Origin: Acidobacteriota bacterium
GTDB taxonomy: Bacteria; Acidobacteriota; Terriglobia; UBA7540
DNA: 5,454 nucleotides
Reading direction: 5' to 3'
NCBI GenBank assembly: GCA_021780055.1
Contig: JAJXZM010000093.1
Coordinates: 1-5,454 of the forward strand
Below the pieces are notes generated by a model, which was given only the letters and a program-made list of their open reading frames with translations, was not told the DNA's origin and ran no database searches. Within the stretch, counting starts at the first letter, position 1. Each line of letters starts with the position of its first letter. The position numbers were made by a program, and so were the translations under genes. Of the stretch, positions 1 to 5,454 are shown in pieces.

Positions 1-532
1 CTTGCTCCCGCTGCAAATCCTCTGGATGAACCTGGTGACTGACGGTTTACCCGCGCTGGCTCTGGGCGTGGAGCCATCTGAGTCTGACACCATGTGTCGC
101 CCTCCGCGCCAGCCAAGAGAAAGCATCTTTGCCCGGGGCATGGGCCGACACACCATTTGGGTTGGGTTCCTAATGGGACTCCTTTCTTTAGGCATTGCTG
201 AGGGCTACTGGCAGGCCGGTGATCCCAAATGGCAGACGATGGTGTTCACAACTCTGACTCTCGCGCAGATGGCTCATGTTATGGCCATCCGGTCTGAACG
301 CCGGTCGCTGTTTGAAATTGGCCTGTTATCCAACAAACCGCTGCTGGGCGCAGTAGCGCTGACGGTTGTAATGCAACTTGCGCTTGTCTATGTACCGTTC
401 TTTCAATCAATTTTTAAGACTATAGCTCTGCCCCTTCCTGACCTGATTCTTACCCTGGTTGTCAGTTCCCTGATCTTCTGGGCTGTCGAAGTGGAAAAGT
501 GGTTTCTGCGGAAGCAGACGAGGGCCTCGTAG
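1..532 (+). CDS. Calcium-transporting P-type ATPase, C-terminal part (5' end outside window)
   Basis: This is the last ~176 residues of a P2-type cation ATPase, which uses ATP to pump Ca2+ (or a related cation) out of the cytoplasm. The reading frame is open to the left edge, so the apparent TTG start at base 2 is internal. The visible part begins in transmembrane helix M6 with [13 protein letters not shown]. Its Asn, Thr and Asp (codons at 29-31, 38-40 and 41-43) match the Ca2+ ligands N796, T799 and D800 of SERCA. Next come the family's M6-M7 loop ([14 protein letters not shown]), hydrophobic helices M7-M10 (Cation_ATPase_C domain) and a basic end after [10 protein letters not shown]. The A, P and N domains, including the DKTG phosphorylation site, lie upstream and cannot be checked. 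The stop codon touches the start of the exchanger gene, so the two are very probably co-transcribed. The family call is firm. Ca2+ specificity is likely but rests on M6 alone. Confidence 0.93.
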   Translation, partial: LLPLQILWMNLVTDGLPALALGVEPSESDTMCRPPRQPRESIFARGMGRHTIWVGFLMGLLSLGIAEGYWQAGDPKWQTMVFTTLTLAQMAHVMAIRSERRSLFEIGLLSNKPLLGAVALTVVMQLALVYVPFFQSIFKTIALPLPDLILTLVVSSLIFWAVEVEKWFLRKQTRAS

Positions 533-1531
533 ATGCTCGTCTGGGTTCAATTCCTGATTTGCACCGTCGTGATAGTTTATGGCGGGTCCCGTCTGTCTCA
601 TTACGGGGACGTGATCGCGGAGAAGACAGGGATGGGAAGGACGTGGATCGGGGTTGTCCTGATGGCCTCGGCGACTTCAATGCCGGAACTTTTTACGGGC
701 ATCAGTTCGGTTGCCATTTTTAACTCGCCGAACATTGCTGCCGGGGACGTGCTTGGAAGCTGCATGTTCAACCTTTTGATCCTGGCAATTCTCGATGTCG
801 GCTTGAAGGTAGCCCCGATCTCGACACTGGCGCATCAGGGCCAGATTCTGACCGCATCGTTTGGAGTTTTGTTGCTTGGCCTGACCACTTTCAGCCTTCT
901 CGGTGGGCAAAGCCTTCCGGCTTTGGGCTGGATTGGCGTTTACAGCCTGGTGATTGTGCTTGTTTATCTAATGGCAATGCGGCTTGTGTTCAATTATGAG
1001 AAAAGAAGGATTGCCGAATTCCTAAGCGAAGTGAAGGAAGAATCCCGATACGAGCACATCTCAAAGCCGGTTGCTTACTGGCGCTTTGCGTTTTTTGCCG
1101 CAATCATCGTGGCAGCCGCTACCTATCTGCCCTACGTGGCGGACCAACTTGCAGCCATCACTGGGCTGGGACGCACATTTGTCGGAAGCATTCTGGTTGC
1201 GGTATCAACTTCACTGCCGGAGGTTGTCGTGTGTAAGACCGCCCTTCGGATGGGGGCTGTGGATCTGGCGGTCGGCAACGTGCTCGGAAGCAATCTCTTT
1301 AACCTGCTGATTCTGGCAATCGATGACATTTTTTACTTAAAGGGGCCTCTGTTGTCGTTTGTTTCCCCCACGCACGCGTTGACGGCGTGCGCCGCGATGA
1401 TCATGACCGCCATCAGCATGATCGCCCTTCTGTATCGTTCCAAGAAAAGGATACTGGCCTTTTCCTGGGACTCGATCGGTGTGTTTCTCGTTTATTCCGT
1501 GACCGTTCTTTTGCTTTTCCTGAAGCGCTAA
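533..1531 (+). CDS. Calcium/sodium (cation) exchanger, CaCA family
   Basis: This is a 332-residue integral membrane exchanger of the Ca2+:cation antiporter superfamily, a usual length for bacterial members (YrbG/MjNCX-like). It has the diagnostic inverted pair of Na_Ca_ex repeats. Alpha-1 lies at about residues 35-88, with SATSMPEL (Glu52) and GDVLGSCMFNLL. Alpha-2 lies at about 213-264, with STSLPEV (Glu230) and GNVLGSNLFNLL. The two glutamates are the expected ion-binding carboxylates. About ten hydrophobic helices are visible. A short charged cytoplasmic linker (about 152-178) joins the halves, with no regulatory Ca2+-binding domain. The ATG directly follows the TAG of the upstream ATPase, with GAGGG at 520-524 and an 8-base spacer, which points to translational coupling. 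One oddity is Cys77 in alpha-1 where alpha-2 has the usual Asn of GSN. The counter-ion (Na+, H+ or K+) cannot be read from the sequence. Confidence 0.94.
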   Translation: MLVWVQFLICTVVIVYGGSRLSHYGDVIAEKTGMGRTWIGVVLMASATSMPELFTGISSVAIFNSPNIAAGDVLGSCMFNLLILAILDVGLKVAPISTLAHQGQILTASFGVLLLGLTTFSLLGGQSLPALGWIGVYSLVIVLVYLMAMRLVFNYEKRRIAEFLSEVKEESRYEHISKPVAYWRFAFFAAIIVAAATYLPYVADQLAAITGLGRTFVGSILVAVSTSLPEVVVCKTALRMGAVDLAVGNVLGSNLFNLLILAIDDIFYLKGPLLSFVSPTHALTACAAMIMTAISMIALLYRSKKRILAFSWDSIGVFLVYSVTVLLLFLKR

Positions 1532-1566
1532 CCACGTAATCCAAAACTGTTTAAGCGCAGGCTCGG

Positions 1567-1592
1567 GCCCTCTGTTGATGTCTGCAGAGGGC
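1567..1592. terminator. Inverted repeat between convergent genes, possible bidirectional terminator
   Basis: A perfect 8-bp stem (GCCCTCTG at 1567-1574 pairing with CAGAGGGC at 1585-1592) encloses a 10-base loop. It sits in the 99-base gap where the exchanger gene (+) and the PII gene (-) converge, which is the expected place for a shared terminator. Neither side has a clear T-tract, so it is not a textbook intrinsic terminator. The call rests on stem and position only. Confidence 0.42.
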
Positions 1593-1630
1593 AAGGCCTG
1601 TCTGCAAACCGGAAGAATGCTCATGAAAAA

Positions 1631-1969
1631 TCAAAGGGCTTCATCACCTCTTTGGCCGTCGCGGATACGGACCGCTTCCTTGATATCGGAGAGGAATATC
1701 TTTCCATCGCCGATCTTGCCGCTGCGGGCCACCCTGGTAATGGCATCAACCGCCTGGTCGGCGAGCGCGTCCGGCAGCACCACTTCGACCTTGATTTTGG
1801 GAAGCAGATCGACTGTATATTCGTGGCCGCGATAGATTTCGGAGTGGCCTTTTTGTCGGCCGTGGCCGCGCACCTCACTCACGGTCATCCCTTGAATGCC
1901 AATTTCGTGGAGAGCGTCCTTGACCGCATCAAGCTTGGATGGTTGAATTACGGCTTCCAGTTTTTTCAT
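1631..1969 (-). CDS. glnB: Nitrogen regulatory protein PII (GlnB/GlnK family)
   Basis: This is a trimeric cytosolic signal protein that senses 2-oxoglutarate, ATP/ADP and often covalent modification, and controls Amt and nitrogen enzymes. From the chosen start it has 112 residues, exactly the E. coli GlnB length, and aligns to it without gaps. The T-loop (residues 37-58, GRQKGHSEIYRGHEY) keeps Gln39, Tyr46, Tyr51 (the uridylylation site in proteobacteria) and Lys58. The B-loop SGKIGDGKIFL carries Gly87, Asp88 and Lys90 for ATP binding, and RIR at 101-103 is also kept. The start at 1969 (MKKLEAV) is preferred over the ATG two codons upstream at 1975, because it gives the canonical N-terminus and a 9-base spacer from AAAGGG, against 3 bases. 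Differences from E. coli GlnB include Gln9 and Ser11 (QPSKLD for KPFKLD) and His49 in YRGHEY. It is the last gene of the minus-strand cluster that includes amt. GlnB and GlnK cannot be told apart from sequence. Genomic linkage to amt favours a GlnK-like role. Confidence 0.96.
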   Translation of the reverse strand: MKKLEAVIQPSKLDAVKDALHEIGIQGMTVSEVRGHGRQKGHSEIYRGHEYTVDLLPKIKVEVVLPDALADQAVDAITRVARSGKIGDGKIFLSDIKEAVRIRDGQRGDEAL

Positions 1970-1978
1970 AATCATCAG

Positions 1979-1984
1979 CCCTTT
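1979..1984 (-). promoter_or_regulatory. Ribosome binding site of the PII gene (decides between two starts)
   Basis: Read on the minus strand, AAAGGG lies 9 bases before the ATG at 1969 but only 3 bases before the in-frame ATG at 1975. The spacing supports the downstream start, giving the 112-residue protein rather than 114. Confidence 0.6.
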
Positions 1985-2072
1985 CTTCTGTTCTGACTTT
2001 TTCGCGATATAGGATTAGGTCCAACCTGGCCCTTCGGAATGCGTCCCATGAACCTCTATCTTCATGCGAACT

Positions 2073-3362
2073 TTACGACTCGGATGAAATGCCCTCCAAG
2101 CCTGGCGCAGCTGCAGCCACTTCAAGAGCCGGCTGCTGGCGGCCGAAGCACAGGCTGAGCAACGGTGGTGTCACCAGGGTTGAAGCAAGAACCAGGACAA
2201 TGACCAACGAGTAGATCTCCGGTGAAACAATCCCTGCCGCCCAGCCGATATTTGCCGTAATCAGTCCCACCTCGCCCCGCGGGATCATTCCCACGCCAAC
2301 AATCAATCCGTCCCTGCCTGAAAAACCATTCAGCCAGGCGCCCAGCCCGCAGCCGAACACTTTGCCGAGAATAGCTATAATAAGAATCAAAAAGAAGAAG
2401 CCAATGTGTCCGCCCAGTGCCCAGGCATTAATTTCAAGGCCGATTGAGGCAAAGAACAATGGGCCAAAAAAAGAGTTCGTCATGGAGCGCAATTCCGAAA
2501 TCACTTCCGCGTGGTCCGTCGGGCTGGCCGCAATGAAGAGGCCTGCGAGATACGAGCCTGTAATCGCAGCCATCCCGCCGCCGTATTGCGCGAGGAAAGC
2601 GAACAGAAATCCGATGGCCAGCGCCGCCGCAAGAGAAGTGTGCTCCACCTTGAAATGCCGCGCCGCCCGGAAGGAAAGCCGGATCAAGCGCGGACCCAGC
2701 CCGAATGCAAAGACGAAAAAAACTGCCATCCGGACGACTGTCCACCCAAAGCTCACCAGCGGTGAGTTCCCCCCTTGTGCGCTGGCAACGTGCGATTCGG
2801 CTGCAATGACCAATGAGAGTACCAGCAGCCCGAAGACATCATCAATAACCGCCGCAGCAAGAATGGTTGATCCTGCCTTTGACCGGAACTGCTTCAGGTT
2901 CATCAGCGTTTGCGCGGTGATGGATACACTTGTGGCTGTAAGAATGGTGCCGATAAAGATGGCTTCACGCCACGAAAACCCAAGCTCGTGCCCGATCACA
3001 GCGCTTCCAGCGAATGGCAGAACGACGCCTCCGCATGCCGCCCAGAAGGCCGGGCCAAATGCTTTCTTCATCGCGCTGATGTCTGTCTCGAGCCCGGCCA
3101 GGAACATCAGAACTACAACGCCGACCTCTGCCAGCACATTAATAAAGCCGGCGAGTGAAACGTGAGTGCCTCCGCCCGGTGTTCCTGACACTGCGAACCA
3201 GGAAAAGCGCCAGACGTTGATAAGCGTCGGTCCCAGCACTACTCCCGCCAGGAGTTCGCCCAATACGGCCGGCAGCCCTATGCGCGCCGCCAACCCTCCC
3301 GCGGCCTTGGCCAGCAGGATCAGCATGGCGAGGAAAAAGAGAACTTGGAGTGAGATGTTCAT
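2073..3362 (-). CDS. Cation:proton antiporter, CPA2 family (KefB/NapA-like membrane domain)
   Basis: This is a 429-residue inner-membrane antiporter with a Na_H_Exchanger domain, expected to exchange Na+ or K+ for H+. Visible landmarks in order are GELLAGVVLGPT (35-46), FLAGLETDI (87-95), TATSVSITAQTL (142-153), VIDDVFGLLVLSLV with Asp174-Asp175 (172-185), FFASIGLEIN (303-312) and GMIPRGEVGLI with Arg362 (358-368). About 12-13 hydrophobic helices fill the protein. The Asp-Asp pair is the arrangement of electrogenic antiporters such as NhaA and NapA. KefC-type channels instead carry a different polar-Asp pair. There is no C-terminal TrkA-N/RCK domain: the protein ends about 25 residues after the last helix in an Ala/Glu/Ser tail, so any regulation must come from another protein. 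It starts 87 bases after the small membrane gene, with only a weak purine stretch (GGAA) upstream, and ends 103 bases before the PII start. The family is certain. The transported ion is not. Confidence 0.93.
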   Translation of the reverse strand: MNISLQVLFFLAMLILLAKAAGGLAARIGLPAVLGELLAGVVLGPTLINVWRFSWFAVSGTPGGGTHVSLAGFINVLAEVGVVVLMFLAGLETDISAMKKAFGPAFWAACGGVVLPFAGSAVIGHELGFSWREAIFIGTILTATSVSITAQTLMNLKQFRSKAGSTILAAAVIDDVFGLLVLSLVIAAESHVASAQGGNSPLVSFGWTVVRMAVFFVFAFGLGPRLIRLSFRAARHFKVEHTSLAAALAIGFLFAFLAQYGGGMAAITGSYLAGLFIAASPTDHAEVISELRSMTNSFFGPLFFASIGLEINAWALGGHIGFFFLILIIAILGKVFGCGLGAWLNGFSGRDGLIVGVGMIPRGEVGLITANIGWAAGIVSPEIYSLVIVLVLASTLVTPPLLSLCFGRQQPALEVAAAAPGLEGISSES

Positions 3363-3449
3363 GCGCTATATTCCAGACCCGGCTTTGACTACTGAAATTC
3401 CCCAAAGGCCCGCCAGGCAACAAAATCCTCGACAATAGGCTGGTAAGGT

Positions 3450-3659
3450 TTAATTCTTCGTGATGCGTTTGAGGCATCCCCAGAAGATCAGCATGGTCAA
3501 AGCCCCTCCGCAGCCCAGTAGCACGGGTTCGGCTGGAGCGTGAAAGACGCCAATAGCCATGATGGCTACAGCGACTGCGCAAACAAGCGCGTTCCATCGC
3601 CCCTTGACTGCTTCAGTAAACGCCAACCAGATATTCAAAGCTTGAGACTCCAGTTGCAT
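3450..3659 (-). CDS. Small two-helix membrane protein, unknown function
   Basis: I do not recognise this 69-residue protein. It has an N-terminal stretch that could form an amphipathic helix (1-20), then two hydrophobic segments at about 22-40 and 44-62, and a short basic C-terminus (CLKRITKN). The turn between the helices contains HAPAEP. A longer reading frame begins at 3719, but that start lies inside the TPR gene and adds a Cys-rich, non-membrane stretch. The ATG at 3659 is preferred because a clear AGGGGG (3667-3672) precedes it with a 7-base spacer, and because it leaves a 16-base gap after the upstream stop, typical of coupled genes. It lies between the TPR protein and the antiporter. 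It could be a small accessory subunit of either Amt or the antiporter, but that is only position-based inference. Confidence 0.72.
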   Translation of the reverse strand: MQLESQALNIWLAFTEAVKGRWNALVCAVAVAIMAIGVFHAPAEPVLLGCGGALTMLIFWGCLKRITKN

Positions 3660-3666
3660 CAGGGTT

Positions 3667-3672
3667 CCCCCT
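3667..3672 (-). promoter_or_regulatory. Ribosome binding site of the small membrane protein (decides its start)
   Basis: On the minus strand AGGGGG sits 7 bases before the ATG at 3659, inside the 16-base gap after the TPR gene's TAA (3676-3678). It is the reason for rejecting the upstream start at 3719. Confidence 0.65.
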
Positions 3673-3675
3673 ATC

Positions 3676-4251
3676 TTAACGTACGCTGACCAGGAACATG
3701 TAAAGCAGCGGTACGACAACGCTGGCCCCGATCAGAAGAAGAGTTTTGCGAGAAAAGGGGCGGTCCCATGTGGGTCGGGCCAGACCTTTATGCTCGCGCT
3801 GCTTTTGCTCGTGGATTAATTGGCCGACAAGCTTTCGTTCCTCGACAGAGCTTGCGCAGTCGAGCGCCTTTTGCATCTCCTCGTAACCCTTTTTCGGCAC
3901 GTGGAGCTTGAATTGGAGCTGGCCCAGTTTGAGGTGTGCGAAGAAGTTGTCGGGTTCCAGATCGGCAGCTTCTTGGAGATGGTCAAGGGCCGGATAAATC
4001 TTCCCGGTCACGGCGTACGCAATGCCCAGGCCGATGTGCGCGTCAGTAAAATCGGGGAACGCCTCAACAATCTCCTCAAAGTACGTGGCCGCGGCTGCGG
4101 GCTCCCCATGGTTTATCAGTTCCAACCCCTCTGAAAACTTTCTTGAAATCTCGATCGGAAGGGTTGGGTTTCGGGGCTCAATGGCCTCGGTGGTCTCTAC
4201 AACAACCGCATCGTAGTTTCTGACCGCCAAATCAAAATCAACTGTAGCCAT
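3676..4251 (-). CDS. Tail-anchored TPR-repeat protein
   Basis: This 191-residue protein has no signal peptide. It carries about three tetratricopeptide repeats (roughly 36-69, 70-103 and 104-137), with recognisable TPR patterns such as AHIGLGIAYAVTGKIYPALD followed by AADLEPDN. A charged Lys/Glu/Arg-rich linker follows (138-168), then one C-terminal transmembrane helix (about 169-189, LLLIGASVVVPLLYMFLV) that leaves almost nothing beyond it. This layout predicts a C-tail-anchored protein with the TPR platform in the cytoplasm. TPRs bind other proteins, so a scaffold or adaptor role at the membrane is the natural inference, with Amt, PII or the antiporter as candidate partners. The start is supported by AAGGAG at 4261-4266 with a 9-base spacer. 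The gene lies 52 bases after amt and 16 bases before the small membrane gene. No enzymatic motif is visible, and I know no named family for it. Confidence 0.88.
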   Translation of the reverse strand: MATVDFDLAVRNYDAVVVETTEAIEPRNPTLPIEISRKFSEGLELINHGEPAAAATYFEEIVEAFPDFTDAHIGLGIAYAVTGKIYPALDHLQEAADLEPDNFFAHLKLGQLQFKLHVPKKGYEEMQKALDCASSVEERKLVGQLIHEQKQREHKGLARPTWDRPFSRKTLLLIGASVVVPLLYMFLVSVR

Positions 4252-4260
4252 AGCAGGAAT

Positions 4261-4266
4261 CTCCTT
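4261..4266 (-). promoter_or_regulatory. Strong ribosome binding site of the TPR gene
   Basis: On the minus strand AAGGAG, the best Shine-Dalgarno match in the cluster, lies 9 bases before the ATG at 4251. It fixes the start and suggests the TPR protein is translated efficiently and independently of amt. Confidence 0.7.
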
Positions 4267-4291
4267 CTCTGATCTCCCGGATAAGGGGCCG

Positions 4292-4322
4292 GGCGCCGGC
4301 TGCCTATGCGGCGCCGGCTGCC
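4292..4322. repeat. 13-bp direct repeat and GC-rich hairpin at the end of amt
   Basis: GGCGCCGGCTGCC occurs twice, at 4292-4304 and 4310-4322, with an 18-base period. The two copies straddle the amt stop codon (4304-4306). Because GGCGCC is self-complementary, the copies can also form a 7-bp all-GC hairpin (GGCGCCG 4292-4298 with CGGCGCC 4309-4315, 10-base loop) in the amt-TPR message. No T-tract follows. It could slow transcription or protect the upstream message, or be a simple local duplication that extends the Ala/Gly tail of Amt. Confidence 0.5.
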
Positions 4323-5454
4323 ATCCCAGGACCTTGCATCTTCAGTACGAACTCGGGGTAGCCCAGAGCTCCCATTTCAGGAATGTCCAGACCCTCCAAT
4401 TCAGCCTGCGGCGAGACGCGCTGCCCAACGAAGTAATCAACGAACAGGTTAAATACAAAGGTTAGGGTGAAGACAATACCCAGCAGTGTTGCCACGCCGA
4501 TCATCTGGGCAACAAGCTGTCCGGGATTTCCATAGAAGAGGCCCTTTACGTTGCCCATGCCCGTCCCATCGGCAAACAGGCCCACCGAGAGCACTCCCCA
4601 CAGCCCGCAAGTGCCGTGAACGGAAATTGCTCCCACCGGGTCGTCAATATGCGCAACGCGGTCAATGAACTCAACGCTGAGGCAAACCAGAACGCCGGCG
4701 ATCAGCCCGATAATAGCAGCGCTGATTGTGTTTACGAATCCGCTTGGGGCCGTTATAGCAACCAGTCCGGCCAGCAGACCGTTGCCGCCCATTGACGCGT
4801 CAGGTTTCCCGTAGCGGCACCACATATAGAAGATTGCGCCAAAGGACCCGGTTGCTCCGGCCAGCATTGTGTCTACAGCAATGGTAGCGATCCGAAGGTT
4901 TCCTCCACCGGACGCTCCGAGCGTGCTGCCGGGGTTAAATCCGAACCAGCCGAAGGCCAGTATGAAGCAGCCGATCAGCACCATGGTGATGTCATGGCCC
5001 GGAATGGCGTTGGATGAGCCGTCACGGTTATACTTGCCAATACGCGGCCCGATGATGATGGCGCAGGCCAGTGCCGACAAGCCTCCGACGGCATGAACCA
5101 CCCCCGATCCGGCAAAGTCCGCGTAGCCATTTCCCAAACCATAGTTCGCTCCCAGTTGGGAAAGCCACCCGCCGCCCCAGGCCCAGTTGGCGAAGAGCGG
5201 GTAGGTGATGGCCGCAAGAAAGACAGAGGACATTGCGAAAGCCGCAAATTTCCACCGTTCCGCGCAGCCACCGGTAACAATGGTTGCAGCGGTATCCATA
5301 AAGACCATTTCAAAGAGGAAGAGGACCATGACAGCAACGTCGTACGTGCCTCCCTGCGTGAGGAAGAAGCCGTGCGTGCCCCACAGGCCCCAGGCCTTGC
5401 CGGCGAAGTGGATAGCAAATTCACCGCTTAGGGGTGCGGCACCTCCCAGGCTCG
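4304..5454 (-). CDS. amt: Ammonium transporter, Amt family (N-terminus outside window)
   Basis: This trimeric inner-membrane channel takes up ammonium. The frame stays open from the right edge, so the ATG at 5329 is internal: about 41 codons before it also read as Amt (IHFAGKAWGLWGTHGFFL). Motifs in order are MVFMDTAATIVTG and CAERWKF (pore entrance region), then DFAGSGVVH with the conserved Asp (5117-5119) and first pore His (5093-5095), equivalent to D160 and H168 of E. coli AmtB. GNGLLAGLVAITA follows, then DPVGAISVHGTCG with the second pore His (4616-4618, H318 equivalent). The twin-His pore is therefore intact. The cytoplasmic tail RVSPQAELEGLDIPEMG, the region that contacts PII in AmtB-GlnK, is present, followed by a short Gly/Ala end. 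About 382 residues are visible and only the first helices are missing. It is the first visible gene of a cluster that ends with PII, its expected regulator. It is a transporter rather than an Amt-sensor fusion, since nothing follows the tail. Confidence 0.96.
   Translation of the reverse strand, partial: SLGGAAPLSGEFAIHFAGKAWGLWGTHGFFLTQGGTYDVAVMVLFLFEMVFMDTAATIVTGGCAERWKFAAFAMSSVFLAAITYPLFANWAWGGGWLSQLGANYGLGNGYADFAGSGVVHAVGGLSALACAIIIGPRIGKYNRDGSSNAIPGHDITMVLIGCFILAFGWFGFNPGSTLGASGGGNLRIATIAVDTMLAGATGSFGAIFYMWCRYGKPDASMGGNGLLAGLVAITAPSGFVNTISAAIIGLIAGVLVCLSVEFIDRVAHIDDPVGAISVHGTCGLWGVLSVGLFADGTGMGNVKGLFYGNPGQLVAQMIGVATLLGIVFTLTFVFNLFVDYFVGQRVSPQAELEGLDIPEMGALGYPEFVLKMQGPGMAAGAA

Noticed and set aside
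1652..1996. + strand open frame of 114 codons over the PII gene
   Set aside because: It is antisense to an unmistakable PII gene and has no family resemblance.
2020..2055. Possible sigma-54 (-24/-12) promoter before the PII gene on the minus strand
   Set aside because: TGGGAC is followed at the right distance by GA instead of the required GC, and the -12 element TTGC is absent. The match is too weak to call.
2362..3165. Long + strand open frame (267 codons) opposite the antiporter gene
   Set aside because: It lies wholly antisense to a clear CPA2 antiporter. Its product is rich in Lys, Ser, Thr and Pro with no recognisable domain, as expected for the complement of a hydrophobic membrane gene.
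3363..3449. Search of the 87-base gap before the antiporter for a promoter or terminator
   Set aside because: I saw no -35/-10 pair with acceptable spacing and no stem followed by a T-tract.
3450..3719. Longer 89-residue version of the small membrane protein starting at 3719
   Set aside because: It would overlap the TPR gene by 44 bases and lacks a convincing ribosome binding site. The ATG at 3659 has a good one at 7 bases.
4304..5329. Amt as a complete 341-residue protein starting at 5329
   Set aside because: The frame continues to the right edge without a stop and the extra codons encode Amt-like sequence, so this ATG is internal and the gene is cut by the window.
5093..5431. + strand open frame of 112 codons opposite amt
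   Set aside because: It is antisense to the conserved Amt core, and its low-complexity charged product resembles no family.

Overview
The window looks like a piece of a bacterial chromosome that is gene-dense, of moderately high GC, and mostly devoted to ion and ammonium transport. No gap between genes exceeds about 105 bases. I see no RNA genes, insertion sequences, phage genes or CRISPR arrays. Acidobacteriota or a similar soil or sediment phylum is my tentative guess, based on the style of the Amt protein and the gene set. Nothing in the window is diagnostic of a taxon.

Left block (+ strand, 1-1531): the 3' end of a Ca2+-type P-type ATPase (M6 to M10 only) is followed with no gap (TAG then ATG) by a complete two-repeat CaCA-family Na+/Ca2+ or cation/H+ exchanger. 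Together they form a two-gene calcium-export unit, one gene driven by ATP and one by an ion gradient. A short convergent gap (1532-1630) with an 8-bp perfect inverted repeat separates it from the right block.

Right block (- strand, 5454 down to 1631): five genes lie in one direction. In order of transcription they are amt (ammonium transporter, 5' end outside the window), a tail-anchored TPR protein, a 69-residue two-helix membrane protein, a CPA2-type cation:proton antiporter with an Asp-Asp motif, and a canonical 112-residue PII signal protein (GlnB/GlnK). The gaps are 52, 16, 87 and 103 bases, compatible with an operon. Amt and PII are known partners, since PII docks on Amt and responds to 2-oxoglutarate and ATP/ADP. 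The unusual part is the three membrane-associated genes placed between them.

The most interesting hypothesis is an ammonium/cation homeostasis module. In it PII, or the membrane-anchored TPR protein, would link ammonium entry through Amt to Na+/H+ or K+/H+ exchange by the antiporter. The gene order is seen directly. The functional coupling is inference.
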